Assembly: GCF_030272615.1 (NCBI RefSeq)
Contig: NC_081415.1
Coordinates: 423,232,257 to 423,296,256 of the forward strand
Length of the DNA: 64,000 nucleotides
Direction of reading: 5' to 3'
Origin: Cryptomeria japonica
Taxonomy: Eukaryota; Streptophyta; Pinopsida; Cupressales; Cupressaceae
Shown one piece after another: positions 20,146 through 33,166 of this stretch; the stretch's first letter is position 1, and the number at the start of each line of letters is the position of its first letter. The position numbers and the translations under genes are program-made. The notes below the pieces were generated by a model. The model did no database searches. It had not been told where the DNA came from and saw only the letters and a program-made list of their open reading frames with translations.

Positions 20146-23100
20146 CTATTCTTGGATGGATGAAAGATGAGGAAGGAATAATGTTTGGAGTGTCATTATA
20201 TCCATCCTGATCTTGTGTTCTTCATTTCTTAGTTCCAATTGTTGAGCCATGAGCTGTTGAAGCTTAGTATAAAAATTCTGAACTGAATTGGGTTCTGGGG
20301 TCAACTTATTTGAGAGATCGGTGATCTCTTTCTCAATTGCATCAATTTTATTCTTAATGTCTTTAATGAATATAGAAAATGTACAGAGTTTCTGAAATAA
20401 ATAAAGAATGTGCTTGAGTTGAGGGGACAACTCAGCAATGAATTTGAAAAGTTTGACTTTGCCAATAGCTAGAGCTTTCTGTACCTCTTCTATCATTTTT
20501 GCAGTAAGCTCCTTGTCTTTTAGCTTGCTCAAATACTTAGATGCATCAACTCTGAATGTTTCTATTTGATTAAGGAGTTCATCCGGTTGAATGTGGATGG
20601 CTGCATCGGTTGACACTGTAGCTGTAGGTAGCATATCTGATAGTAGTGTCTTCACCTTCTGAAGTACTTTATTCTTCTTTTGTATGGCCATCTGTTTTTC
20701 TTGTTCGGCCTTTGCTTTGTATAGTTCACCAAAATCAATGAGTGCTTGCCCCTTTAATTTTGATATATCCACATTGGGCAACACTATCGGTTTTGATAAA
20801 TCAACTTTGAAACTATGATTTTTCACTTTCTTTTCTTTACCTTTGGCCGGTTGGACCAAGACAGTAGCTTGGGAGGCTTGCCGACCCTTGGTTGGTTGCT
20901 CGGTAGATGCAACACTTTGGTCAATTCCTGTAGCCTCTGTGGTGTCTTTTGGTGTCTCAGTACTGGGTGTCTCAGCTGCAACATTTTCAGTGCTTGAAGG
21001 TGCTTGAGAGGTCTATTCTAGAGTAGTATCTTATCCCGTTGTAGATTTGTGACCTTCGATGCCTTGTGTTGTATCTCGAGGAACTTCGGTAGAGATAGGT
21101 TGATTGATCGGTGGATAAGGCTGAACTTGTTCTAAAATAGATTCACTAGATACAAGTTTTGCATATGTAGTGCCTTCTATCATTTCCTACTCTGGTTCAT
21201 CTGTATCCATGACGTCTTCATCTATTTGAATAGTGTCAGTCGGGTCTTGTTCAGTAGCATCAGTTCCTTTCTCGGTGACATTAGGATTGTGCTCGGTGAC
21301 ATCAACGATTTCAACTATAGGTTGTTCACTGACATCCTTGATTTTGAAAATTTCCTGCCATTTTGCTTTTGTCTCATTTTCTATGTCAATATATAGCCCA
21401 TTCATCAATTTTAAGGCTCTCTGTTTGACAAGAAACTTTGAATTGTAGGTTGTTAGATGTTCCTTTATTTCAGCTACTGACATATTAGGAAATAGATGGA
21501 CTAGACTTCTTTCTCTGATTTGTTTCTCTGAGTCCATTGCATACTTCCACCTATTATCAATATGCAAGTAAAGTTCATTTGGAAGTGACTTTACTAGTTC
21601 CAATGGAGATAACCGAAACTTTAGAAGTGTGCAGATGACAACTTCTTCAATTTGTCTCTTCTCATCATTATTTCTAGTTTCATACTCGACATATCTAAAT
21701 GAATCAAATACGCCATATTCTTTCAGATTAGCATAGAAGTTTTCAACACTACGTATATTTGCCTTCTTGCTCTTAACAATCTAGAATTTGTTTGCATCTT
21801 CAGATTCTATATCACTAGACTCTTTTGCCAAAATGAGTCTCTGAGTAGATTTCTTGTATGTCTTTGTTACCTTGGGAGTAGTAACACTCTTTTGTTTCTT
21901 ACTTGGTGATGCTGTAGATGCTCTAGTGTTAGGTCTCTTTGTCGAAGGAGTTGGTAGGGCCTTTGAAGTGTCTTGTTTCTTTGTTTTTAACACTTTACCC
22001 TTAGGCAATTCGGTGCTCAGTGTTATAGCTGCCTCTTGAGCTTCTTATTCCTTTTCGGTGATGGCAAGAGTGCCTTTGACAGGTGTGGAGGAAGAATCTT
22101 CTCCGAATTTCTCCAACAATGCCTTAATCATCTTTGTTGCTTTTCTTGTAGCTTTGGGTACTACAATATTCATTTTTACCTTTTCCTTTACTTCCTCATA
22201 GGTTCCATACCTTAGCTCAATAGTATGTCTTGGTAATGTAAGAAATGCATCAATTTGTTGTTGTGTGATGTCAAAGTCAATCTCGTAACCCATAGGTGGA
22301 AAAGATTGAGTTCTTGGTTCCACAACATTCACATAGCAGTAATCTGTGTCTACCTCAAAACATATATCATCTTTATATTTCTCCACTAGCTGGGGTGGAA
22401 TTCGGTACTTGTTATGCATTTTCTCTTGAAATTTAATGAAGTAATCATCAATTATATCATTGAAATTATCACCTAGATTCTTGATGAAGTCATTAATCTA
22501 ATGGGTGATTGGTCGGTGTAGCTCCCAAACTACTTTACAAACTGATGGAAAGAATTTTTCAAAGTAGAAAAACATGCATATAAGAAGTGAACCAAACTTT
22601 AGTGTATTTGCCGAGTTGTTCTTCTTCGGCTTCCTTATTGTGTTCAGATTCTCAAATAGGTTCTTTAGTAACACTTCACATAAGTCAATTTTCATTCCCT
22701 TTTTCACAATTTTATAAGCTAAGTCAACTGCTGCACAGGGTACACTATTTTCCCTTGCCGATTGGAAGAAATAGTAATCAATTACTCTAATGGCAAACTT
22801 AAGTTCTGCATCAGTGACATTGTTCAATTTCAGTCCTCTGTAATCAGATTCTACTTCGGTTAAACTAATCAATTCCTTCTATGATATCATCTTCTAAGCT
22901 CGGGCATGATCATAAATAGGATAACCTATGATCACATGAATGATTTCCTTGGTGATTTTAAATGGTTGCTCTTCTAACCACATGAAATCATTATGAACTC
23001 TTCTCAGAACAAACTTGACCCACTGGGGTTTGAACACACGGGGATAGGTTAGGGCTTCAGTTAATCCCTTGATTTTGATGTGTTCATACTTGCTATTTAA

Positions 23101-23334
23101 TACACCATTAGTACATAGTTCATCATAGGTGTCTTTGATTTCAACACGACCGAGTTCTTCAACACGACATTTGGTGAAGAATCTCACATCTTCGCCTAGC
23201 AATACTTTGTCTGGGATGAGTGAAAAGGCGGTTTTGTCATCCAGTTCGGAGGCGACTTTAGGAGTGAAAGAGTATTTCAATGAGGGCTTCTCTACATTCT
23301 TGACAACTATGGGATCTTGGATCTTGGGTGCCAT
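20146..23334 (-). pseudogene. Copia-2 large ORF of unknown function (about 1,063 codons, several stops)
   Basis: One minus-strand frame runs from ATG 23334 (MAPKIQDPIVVKNVEKPSLK) to the stop at 20146. It is broken by a few in-frame stops (near 22892, 22877, 22498, 22045, 21781, 21187, 21033, 21018) but no frameshift. The N-terminal third is a globular region with alternating hydrophobic pattern (KFVLRRVHNDFMWLEEQPFK, EIIHVIIGYP, later SLLICMFFYFEKFFPSVCK). The middle is a basic low-complexity stretch (TKRPNTRASTASPSKKQ). A second globular part (ELYLHIDNRWKYAMDSEKQI) follows, then an acidic T/E-rich linker, and finally a coiled coil (KDIKNKIDAIEKEITDLSNK). No catalytic motif of pol is present. 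The N-terminal pattern loosely resembles the plant transposon-associated domain seen in Athila extra ORFs and in Gypsy-E at 53815-56088; that link is an inference. Confidence 0.65.
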
Positions 23335-23856
23335 TTAAGATTTCAGGTAAAAACTAGTAAAGAGTCCTTAGGGTTTCAGAATTTCAAACGACAGATGCTC
23401 TATACTTAGCAAATAATGGCAACAAGATTGGTAAACCAGCTTAACAATATGTTGAGATTTGATGTAAATACCTTGGATTTTGCTTTGAATTAGGTTTGAT
23501 TGCCTTGCTTTTCTCTGCTCTTCTCTCTTGAAAACTTGGTGAATGAAAATGACCGCGAAAATGCTTTTAAGTACACAAAATACCTTATCGGGCTCCATGC
23601 GGGTTAGGTCAAAAACATTAAATGCACTCAGTTCCTCTTTAACCGATTTACTCTCCTTTTTGTTTTAACCGAGTAACCAAGCTTCCTTCATTTACCGACT
23701 TGACAGGCTTCCTGTATAGTGCTTCAAAGAATTTGATAGAATTTCAAACTTACTAATGCATCTTAACTATGCAGATTTTGAATTTAGTACATAATAGAAT
23801 AGGAATTGTTATGATTTTAACCTTTAGAGAATGCAGTCCCTTCATACCTTTACCAA
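23335..23856 (-). other. Spacer between the two Copia-2 ORFs
   Basis: About 520 bp between the stop of the zinc-knuckle ORF (23857) and the start of the large ORF. No domain is recognised. Such spacing suggests a separate or spliced message for the second ORF, but no splice sites were confirmed. Confidence 0.4.
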
Positions 23857-24034
23857 TTAATTTGGAGTAGGTGCACCTAACTCAGTAGGTAAGGTGCTTT
23901 CTTCATTTGACACAATTTCCTTCTTTTTCCAAATCATCTGTAATTTGCCTTTTATTTCTTCAGTGTCTCCTCTAGGTTGATCTCTGCAATCTCCAGCTAA
24001 GTGTCCAACTTTGTGACAATGAAAACATGTCGTA
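23857..24034 (-). pseudogene. Copia-2 zinc-knuckle ORF, C-terminal part
   Basis: Continuation of the ORF at 36960-35791 beyond the Gypsy-B insert; after removing the insert and one duplication the frame is kept. It contains a further CCHC knuckle, CFHCHKVGHLAGDC, and ends with TELGAPTPN and a stop at 23857. Confidence 0.82.
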
Positions 24035-24039
24035 CCAGG
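24035..24039. repeat. TSD of Gypsy-B, left copy (ccagg)
   Basis: Pairs with ccaag at 35786-35790 with one transition. The Copia-2 ORF frame is restored on removal. Confidence 0.8.
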
Positions 24040-24841
24040 TGTAGACACCTAAAATTGTCCAGTCTAATTAAATAAATATTTTATTTATTTAATTATCTAA
24101 GCTTAATTCTTCTATTAATTAAACAAATATATTTTTATTTAATTAATTCATTTATCCTCTTCTAGCCTTATTTCTCATTTAAATAAATACATTTATTTAT
24201 TTAAATTATCATTTTCTTAAATTAAATAAATATTTTATTTATTTAATTATCCCACTTCTTCTATTAATTAAATAAATCTTTATTTATTTAATTAATTCAT
24301 TAGCCTTTTCTACCCATGACACATGTCATTCATCTCTTAATTCATACACTACCTACCCCTTTCATTATTTTATTATTTCTTTTACCTACCCTCTAATCAT
24401 AGCCGACCTCCTTTTACACCTCTCAATCTTATCCCTCCATTTCATATAGTGTCTTCTATATAAGGAGATACTTCCTTCATTATCAAACCCTAACTCACTA
24501 TGCATTCAAACCGCTCATTGACTACTTGACTACACTACACTTTTGAACATAGATGATCCTACTTGCAACCACATTTTCGTTTTTTGTTGAGCTCTTGTGC
24601 ACACATAAAATTTGAGAGCAAATATATCAAGCAAGATCAATGGAGATAGGAAGAATGGAGATTCAAACCCTATTGGACATGTGATGGTATAATCTTTGTG
24701 ATTTCATTTGATTTGCATTGTCTTAGGTAATCTTCATATGTTATGGTGGATCTTTGTTGTTGTTAGGCTAGGGTTTTGTGGTTGAATTCATTTAGCCTTT
24801 CAATATCGTTATTATTGTTGTATCCATTTTCACCATAAACA
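24040..24841 (+). repeat. Gypsy-B 5' LTR
   Basis: 802 bp; direct repeat of 34960-35785. The first 220 bp are dominated by repeated aattaaataaatatttt-like blocks. tatataaggag at 24458-24468 is a good TATA box about 40 bp upstream of a plausible start. Ends aaaca at 24841. Confidence 0.92.
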
Positions 24842-24844
24842 TTT

Positions 24845-24862
24845 TGGCATGCCCCGTGGGAC
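24845..24862 (+). promoter_or_regulatory. Gypsy-B primer-binding-site-like sequence
   Basis: tggcatgccccgtgggac begins three bases after the LTR. The tgg start and position fit a primer site. The tRNA is not identified with confidence; a partial match to plant tRNA-Lys is the best I can offer. Confidence 0.5.
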
Positions 24863-27397
24863 ATGGATTTTTGTTAGATCTGTGTTTTTTGCAGATTTTT
24901 CTAACCCTATATTGTTGTTTTGTAAAACAATTTGGAGAATAATCTTGTGCAGCTAGGGTTTTGGACACAAAATTGTGATCTTGGAGAGATTTGATCATAT
25001 CTCACAAATGGCTTGGAAATTTTGCACCAAATTTTTTTTCAGGTTGAAGAAACTATCAGGAGCTCTCAATCCAAAATTCAGAATTTTTGGAGAACATTTT
25101 CATTTTCTATGAATCTTTTATAATTTTTCATAAAAAATTAATTTTGAGAGCAAATCAGAGAATTTTTTGGATTTTCTCACATTTTTGGAAATATCTCATA
25201 ATTATAAATAGGATCTATTCTTTATGATTTTAATTTTGATGCAAAATATTTCTCTCAAAATTGGATCTTTAAAAATTAGGTTTTTTCCTTATTTTGATCA
25301 GATCTCACAAACGGATTTGAATTTTGGCATCAAAGTTTTTGTGTAGGTCAGGAAAACTATCAAAAGGATTTAGTAAAATTTTCAAATTTTTTGGATTAAA
25401 TTTGAATTTTATATTAATTTTTTATGAGTTTTCATAAAAAATTAATTTTGAGAGCAAATTAGCGAATTTTTTAGATTTTCTTACATTTTTGGAAATCTCT
25501 CAGAATGATACACAATATCTATTTTTGTTATTTTAAATTTGATGCAAAATCATTCCTCAGAAATTGGATCTTTGAAAATTAGGGTTTTGCATTATTTTAC
25601 TCATATCTCACAAACTGCTTGTTTTTATTACAATTTTTTTTTATGAAGGTTTGGAAGACCAGTAAGACTCTCCAATAAAAATTTCAGATTTTTTGGATCT
25701 ATTATTCATTTTATATGAATTTTTTATGATTTTTCATAAAAAATTAATTTTTGGAGCAAATTAGCAATTTTTTTGGATTTTCTTACATTTCTGGAAATCT
25801 CTTGAAATTTTACAAGTGGTATTTTTTTATGATAAATCAGATCTTTGAATTGGTCAACAAAATGCATTGTTGAAGGCCCCTATTTCACAAAGTCTTTTGG
25901 ATCTAAAATTTACCTAACTTGTGTGCTTGCAAGAAGGGGTGATCATTTGAAACAATCCAAACTACTAACAAATATTTGTTGTAGGACCTTGGCAAGGGTT
26001 TTTGATCTTTATTGTGTGCCTTGTTCTCATAGACTAGCAAACACTTCAATTGGTGCACTAAAATTGAATCATTGTCTTTTGTGTCTTGAGCAATAGGCTC
26101 TTTTTGTTTAATCATTAGAGGCCCTGTCTCCCCATGTGGTCATTAGGACTACTAGTGAGGAGAGAACAACCCAAGTGGTAGCAAAAGAAAAACCATCTTC
26201 TTCCAAACCACTATAAATAACTGTATTCATGGTTAAAACTATGAATAACGTGTGCTGATTAGTTCATACCGACACTATGTCTCCCCATAAACCCATTTGA
26301 TCAAATTTATTTGATCAGTTGTAGGGCGTAACCCCTACCGGCTGGGAACCTTCTGTATTTACAGAGTTGAAAGTGCCACATGTATGGCCACATGAGTGGA
26401 TGCCCTTACTAGCACCTTTTTGTTTTAGAAGCCAAAATCCTTCTAGTTGTTGGGGCAGGAGGTCGGACCTTTGGTAGCGGTCCACACACATACGGTTCTT
26501 AGTAGAGATACAAAGTTCACCATGCGGAGTTTTCATGGGGACTAATGCTTGGCTACCCCGAGAAGTGAGTGCCAAGGGTGGAGCCTGTTGAGTCAAGCAT
26601 CTAAGTATCCACTCTGAATAGCGTAGCCTCGGGGGAAACTCCATGTGGGATCAACAACTATTGTCTTGGCCAACCATAAGAATTGTGCTTGACTTATTTT
26701 GAACAATCAAACATTCGAGACCAAACAACAAAACATTGTGTCTTTTGTGTCTTCAAGTGTATGCAAAAACAATTTTACATCAAACAACACATTTTTCTTT
26801 GAGTCATTTTGAGTCTAAACACTTGCAAACATTGAGTCTTCATCAACACTGTGTCCTCTTGTCACAAAAAAACACTCAAAAATTTAGATTTGGTCACAAC
26901 AAACTTCACAAATTGGAAAACTTTTACAATCCAACAAACAAGAGCAATCAATTTCAGAATTCTTGAGCTTCCTAAGCTATCACTTCAGGTTTTCATCTAG
27001 CATTCAACCTATCTTTGGGTCTCACAAAGTTCATCATTGCTTTACACCTTACATTACATTCACATTTGTCTAAACTTGAGTCAAAAGGTCACTTGCTTGT
27101 CCCCATCATACTTTGTCAACACACTACATACAACAACATTTTGCTAAGTGGTCCCTCATCAAGGTCTATCACCTTTGGGTCTCATTTGGTCTTACTTAGA
27201 GTCAAGGTCAACTTACCTCATCAAGAGAAACTATCCTCTCTTTGGAAGCCACACCTACTCTACTACATACATACTTGGTCTTACACTTTGGACATTGCAA
27301 GTAAACCTCAGATTCATTTACATTCCATCCAACTCTTTGTCTTCCATACTCTTTCCATTTTCATCTAGTCTCACACATCTTGGTCAATACCTAGTTC
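24863..27397 (+). other. Gypsy-B leader, including three tandem 303-bp degenerate repeats
   Basis: Non-coding 5' leader. Between 25001 and about 25830 three diverged units follow each other; the anchor ctcacaaa occurs at about 25003, 25304 and 25607, giving a period of about 303 bp. Each unit also contains cataaaaaattaatttt. The third unit ends near 25815. From 25830 to 27397 no further structure or gene is recognised. Confidence 0.65.
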
Positions 27398-29592
27398 ATG
27401 GTTGAAACCCGTTCCCAAAAATCTAGGAGAGAAGCTAAAGAGGCTCAAGAGTCCGCAAACATGAGTTCCTATGAATATGACAATGATATCTTTTTCAATT
27501 CAGATCATACTACATTACCTGACATGGATGCCTATAGAAACATTCCAAATGTTGAGAACATGGACACTACAAACAACAATGATACACACAATGACAATAT
27601 GGACAACTTTTCTGTACATTCAACAGAAGTGGATGACACCATTATGAATCCCCATTTCAATTGATTGGTTGAGGAAATAATGAGGAGAGATAGACAATAC
27701 TTTCTACAAGTGATGGCACAAAGTGGAGCCAAGATACCTCATGATTTTGACATGTCCCAAATAATGGAAAATTGACCTTTGCAACAACCTCACCTCAACA
27801 TGGATCAAAGGAGGCCTAATAGTGGAGGCACTAGAGGACCACATCTTGTGCTTGAATCACCATCATCTTTGTTTCAAAAACCAGAGGTCCCATACACACA
27901 TGGTCAAGCATATGATACTCATCTCCATAGACCATTATCGAGGTCTTATGCAGAAAAATATGCTCAATCACATACCAATGCTAAGGATCAACCACCAAAG
28001 CAATTGGATATTCAAAGGCATGCTCAAAATTTGGACACAAGGAAACCCCATGTCAAATTTGGGGACAACACACTAGAACAAACTCATGACATGCCTGTAG
28101 AGTATGGTATACATGGACAAAGAAGATATTTCATTCCTCAACATGAATCTATACCAAGTGGTCCATATACGCAACATCATTATAGACCTCCTCCATATGA
28201 ACATGTCTATGATCAATATTATCCATATATGCAACATGCTCCTCCTCCAATTGGTGCCTCAAGCATGGGATATGGTCCAAGGAGTCGATCTCCACCTAAG
28301 AGCAATTTGGAGCAACAAATCAGGGACTTACAAAAGAAAATGGAGGACATAAATACACCGAAGCCAAGATACACAATGAGAGACATATGTCCTTATCCAT
28401 TTGACAAGAGCATTCCAATGCCTCCTTTTCCTATACACTTTGTGACACCTAAGTTTGATAAGCATAGAGGAAAAGGGGATCCTAAGGCACACATAAGACA
28501 GTTTTTCATAGCTTGCATTGAGGTAGCAGCAGAAGAGACATATTTGATGAGATTATTCCCACAAAGCTTAGGTGATCAAGCTATGGAATGGTTCTCCCAA
28601 CTTCCACCTGATATTAAGTCATGGGGTGACTTAGCAGAGGAATTTATTCAACATTTCTCCTACAACATAGAGATAGACATATCAGTGACTACTTTGTGCA
28701 ACACCAAGCAAAAAGATGGAGGAATCTAGCCAGCAGATGCTCTTGTGAAATTCCACAAAAACAAATGGTAGAGATGTTCACCCAGAATGTTAACAAAGAC
28801 ATTCGTTATGACCTAAGGAAAGCTTGTTTGTCCACCTTCAAGGACGTCATTGAAAAAGGCTTAGCAACAAAGAAGGTCCTAATTGAACAAGGAGTCATCA
28901 AAATATTCAAAGAGAACAAAGATGACTTTAAAGGAAAAGATAAGCCAAGATTTTGGAATAAAAACAAGAACACAGTCAATGATGGTGTTGTTGACGTCAA
29001 TTCAGTATGACCCAAAATCATTTTTTCCAGATCAAGCTCTACAAACAATCAGGTGAATACTCAAACAACTTCCAAATCATGAAGGAAGTACACTCCATTG
29101 GGAGAACCACTTGAGTTAGTTTTCAAAAAGCTAGTGGAAAACAAGATAATCACAATTCCAGATTTTCCTCCATATGAACCAAAGGTCAAACCAAATTGGT
29201 GGAATGATGATGAGTATTGCAAATTTCATAAGAGCAAGGGTAATAAAACAAGAAATTGTCATCGACTGAAGAACATCATACAAGATCTCATTGATAGAGG
29301 TGACATTGAGATTGAAGGACACTCATCCAATCAAGAACATGAGATGTTTAAGGAACCATTCCCAAAGCATGACAAGGGAAAAGCTAAAGCCATAGATGAT
29401 CAAACAACCTATACCAAAGCATCCTATAACTACGATTCAACTATCAATCACATCTTGATGGACAATTACGTCTCTACCATTATCATCAAGGACAAAACAC
29501 TTGAGAATTCTACCCAAAGACCCAAGATTATCCTAAAAGGAATCAGATCTTCTTCCAAATCCACCTCTAAATGTCATGTTACAACCCATTGA
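27398..29592 (+). pseudogene. Gypsy-B Gag
   Basis: Begins MVETRSQKSRREAKEAQESA at ATG 27398. The frame continues past stops at 27662 and about 27776 into a proline/histidine-rich region and the capsid domain (DPKAHIRQFFIACIEVAAEE, MEWFSQLPPDIKSWGDLAEE), shifts near 28700, and continues (FKDVIEKGLATKKVLIEQGV) to a degenerate knuckle-like motif YCKFHKSKGNKTRNC followed by NIIQDLIDRGDIEIEG. That pattern is typical of Tat/Ogre gags. Several stops and one frameshift make it non-functional. From 28696 to 31098 gag and protease lie in a single frame. Confidence 0.88.
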
Positions 29593-29604
29593 GGTAAATT
29601 CACT

Positions 29605-30351
29605 TTGCAAGGTGCTCCAGTTAAAAACACCACTTTTGCATTAACTAAGCCTAAGTATGACCTTGTAGAACAGTTAGGGAAGACACCCACGCTAATCTCC
29701 ATCCTTGAGCTCTTACGCATATCCCCTGCACATAAGACAATTCTTGACAAAAATTTGAGAGACACTACTATCCCCACTAATTTGAACGTGGACCAGTTTC
29801 AAGCCATGGTGGGATACCTTTCCATTCCACACTCCCTTACATTCACAGAAGCTGATGACGCCTCCGTAAGTCAGCCACATAATGCACCATTACACATTGA
29901 AGCCTTCATACACAAAAATTGAATAAAACAAGTCTTGATAGATGGAGGAGCAGGTCTAAACATTTGTATGTTGAGCACTATTAAACAATTGGGATATTCT
30001 AAAAAAGATGTGAATTCTACAAACAAAATTACCATCAAGGCATATGATGACGAAGAGCGTTCATCCAAATGCACAGTCACCTTGCCTCTCAGAGTTGGGC
30101 CAATTACAAAGGATGTGGTTTGTCAAGTCCTAGACCTTGATCTCACATACAACATATTGTTAGGACGTCCATGGATTCATGAGATGAGCACAGTCCCATC
30201 TACATATCATCGATTTATCAAGTTCCCTCACAATGGAGTTGAGGTGATCATCAAAGCTGATCCAAATCCATTCATATATTGTAACAATCTGTGACCTAGA
30301 TCAGAAATAACAATTCCAGCCAATCGAGAGGCTATTACTTCATCAACATAT
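29605..30351 (+). pseudogene. Gypsy-B aspartic protease
   Basis: Retropepsin that would cleave the Gag-Pol polyprotein. The active-site motif is intact: IDGGAGLNICMLSTIKQLG (DGGA in place of the more common DSGA or DTGA, usual in Tat elements), followed about 70 residues later by YNILLGRPWIHEM. The upstream segment (TNLNVDQFQAMVGYLSIPHS) is shared with Gypsy-D. One stop precedes the motif (about 29922). Confidence 0.85.
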
Positions 30352-31239
30352 GTGGATCTAGAATCCTTGAAAGCTTCTACATCAAAGCAAGCAGAGCTCA
30401 AAGAAAAATTCAAGATTAAAGATCTAGGATGTGGTGAGTATATCTTTCATGTTGATCAACTCCCACTATCTCCTAAGATATTCAGTCAACAGGAACAATC
30501 TACAAATGATTTACAATGCCAAGGAATTGGGTATGAACCACCTAGTGTTGTGGCTACTAAGTCTGAATGCAAATCTCCTCTAGCAGTGCAAGCAACTCCT
30601 GATATCAATAGTCCTAAGAGTGGTCCCAACGAAGAATCTATTGAGTGTATCACCAACCCTCTTGAGAACTCACATAGCCTTACCATTTCATCCACTCATT
30701 CCATTTCCACTCCACTTCCAGACTTGGATCAACAAGAATTACAAAAGCCCTTACTCATTGGGGATCAAAAATCAAGCTTTGAAAAGAAAAATCTAAAAGT
30801 AAAAAATAAAGAAAATTCCTTTAGTCCAAATCAAAATCAAAAGCTATTGGACTCTACAAAAATCAAGGTCAAGGATAAAGATCCTATGAAAGAAAAAGAA
30901 CAAGAGATTATATCCCCTAATATCATAAAAAAATGGGGGCAAAAGTTCCACAATTTCAAGCCAAAAAGAATACTTGTTGATCCTAAGTCTCCATCATGCT
31001 ATCCTACTTTCACTTCTTTTCGCAATCATAAGCCTTCATCACTCATCCACTTGTTCTACACATCATTTCCCTTCTGGCGATACATCATGGACCTTTAATG
31101 GAGCTTCCTAGAAGGACTTTGTTATCAGGGATGCCCAAACTTCTTTAGATGACACGCATATGGGCCTGTGTAGTCCACACACTAGTAATTCTATCTCAGT
31201 TTCTTCATCAAGGAAGACAGACACTCGAGTTACACATCA
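30352..31239 (+). pseudogene. Gypsy-B protease-to-RT linker ending at the deletion
   Basis: About 250 codons, low complexity and K/S/N-rich (KNLKVKNKENSFSPNQNQ), in frame with protease. It ends near 31098. The next recognisable pol segment is the integrase tail, so RT, RNase H and the integrase core are deleted around 31100-31240. No enzyme motif is seen in this segment. Confidence 0.6.
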
Positions 31240-31492
31240 TTCAGTCAAGGAATGATGCAGTTACAATCATAAGGTTAAGCCTCAAACATTTGAGGTGGGT
31301 GACTTAGTTTTCAAGGAGAATCCTAGAAATCAACAAGATAGAGAGAAGAAGGGAAAGTTCAAACCAAATTGGCTTGGTCCTTACATCATCATAGCAGCAT
31401 ATGGATCTGGTGCATATCAACTCTCAACTCTAGAGGGTGAACCTTTGGAGGATCCTATCAACAACATGCACCTTTGCATGTTTTATACATAG
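31240..31492 (+). pseudogene. Gypsy-B integrase C-terminal tail
   Basis: Reads FEVGDLVFKENPRN ... KGKFKPNWLGPYII ... GAYQLSTLEGEPLEDPINNM and ends at the stop 31490-31492. This is the DNA-binding C-terminal end of a Tat-type integrase, without the zinc and catalytic domains. The same tail in Gypsy-D lies at 45880-46030. Confidence 0.82.
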
Positions 31493-33166
31493 CTCTTCAG
31501 AGTATCCCAATTCAAAAATACAAAAAAAATAAAAATAAAAATAAAAAATACAAAAATATCATAAACATAAAAAAAATCGTTACTTGGTGAAAATCTGACA
31601 AACAGGCACCTTGTGAGAAAAAAAAAAAAAAATTGAAAAAATGAAAAAAGTAAAGAGAAATAATTTCGTCCAATGGTGAAAACCACTTCAATGGCGCCCT
31701 GGGCAAGTAACATGGTGAAAACTGGGTCACCAGCACCATGCGTAGAGACATTGCTCCTCCCTCCTTCAAGATTCACTTTCATCCTTTCACTTTGCACACA
31801 CTCACAACCTATTCGTTCATAATAAACTTACCCATTCCCATCATGGCTTGTTATTGATCTACCCAAGATTGGTTAGCCATTCATAATAAACCTCCCTTTT
31901 CACCTCCCTTTCCATCCATAATAAATCAGATCCTATCTGTGGCTAAAGCAAATCCTACATCTAGTGATGGGTGTGGAACTGAGAACATCACATGTTTCGA
32001 GGAGTACAGTTTCTTCCAACTTCCTTCAGTCTATCCGTGCACAATCCATAATAAAGCAGCACTTGTATTACCAATCCATAATAAAGTTCCATCTTCTTCG
32101 CAATAAAGTATCAGTTGCATGGATTCTGTCAGTTTCAGATGAGACACAACAACAACAATGGGCTTCAACAAATCAAATCTTTCAATAGACTCAGACAACA
32201 TTATGGTTCAGTGCTATCTATCCTTTTTGTGAAAGTAAACATTATGACCACAATCAAATAAGACTTATAAAAGTGACAAGAGACACTAAACTTGAGGACT
32301 ACAGTGGATGTTGGTGTCGAGTCTTGGTTTTCTTTTGATTTTATTTTTTGGTGACATGTCTTTTAGCTTTTTCGGGATGTCTTTGACTAGAGATTTTATC
32401 TCCAGGATGTCTTTGACTAGAAAGGCAAGGATGGGGTATCGTCACCTATTTTTATTTGCTATTTATGGATTGTCTTTTAGTAATGCTATGACTTGTCCAA
32501 GGATATGAGGACACTATGAGTCTAGTATGAACAGGGGCATTCTTTGTTTGTGATTGTCTTATCTCCATGCAAACAGGTACAATGACTTTCTAGGTCAAAC
32601 ATATGCCTTGATTGTCATAACCTACTTGCCATAATAAATCTCAATGATGATAACGCACAAGAAGCTCTTTCACTTTCATATCTTCTATCTTTCATCCCCC
32701 TTTCTTGATTGACTTCCATTGTCCTTCTCGAGTCCGCGTAGCCTGCTATCATATGACTGAGTATAATGACACACCAAAAACATTTACATTTCATGCAGTT
32801 GCACTTGCTTTACCACATATCTCATTTCATACATACATATAGGTATCACAATTGCATCACATCCTACACACAACACATATTAGCACATTTTACATTTGCA
32901 TTATCATATTCATCTGCATTACATACATTCACATTTGCATCATGCATACACATATAAAACATAAAAGAACAAAAAAAATATATTTTGCATTGCATCATAT
33001 ACATATTTGCATCCATATCATAAGCATCACATAGAAACATACATCACATAGGTACGCATGCATATAGTTTCCGCAAAGATGAATCATCTCATATATATAT
33101 ATAAAGTGTCATGATACAATGATGTCAAAATCATATGGCTAAAATCACCCGCAGGTGTCTACATCA
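31493..33166 (+). other. Gypsy-B 3' region, first part
   Basis: Non-coding. It contains A-rich runs (31530-31560, 31618-31634), the phrase ggtgaaaa repeated several times (31585, 31672, 31713), and tccataataaa or close variants repeated about six times (31816-32100). A 17-bp direct repeat (ggatgtctttgactaga) occurs near 32376 and 32405, and a cattt/catac-rich stretch lies at 32760-33060. No host gene is seen. Confidence 0.55.

Noticed and set aside
27015-27405. ORFs of 85-117 codons just before the Gypsy-B gag
   Set aside because: H/S/L-rich translations of the leader, overlapping each other in different frames; no domain.
31618-31634. A-run in Gypsy-B considered as the poly-A tail of a LINE or processed pseudogene
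   Set aside because: It is internal to the Gypsy-B 3' region, with no target duplication or upstream LINE or gene sequence.
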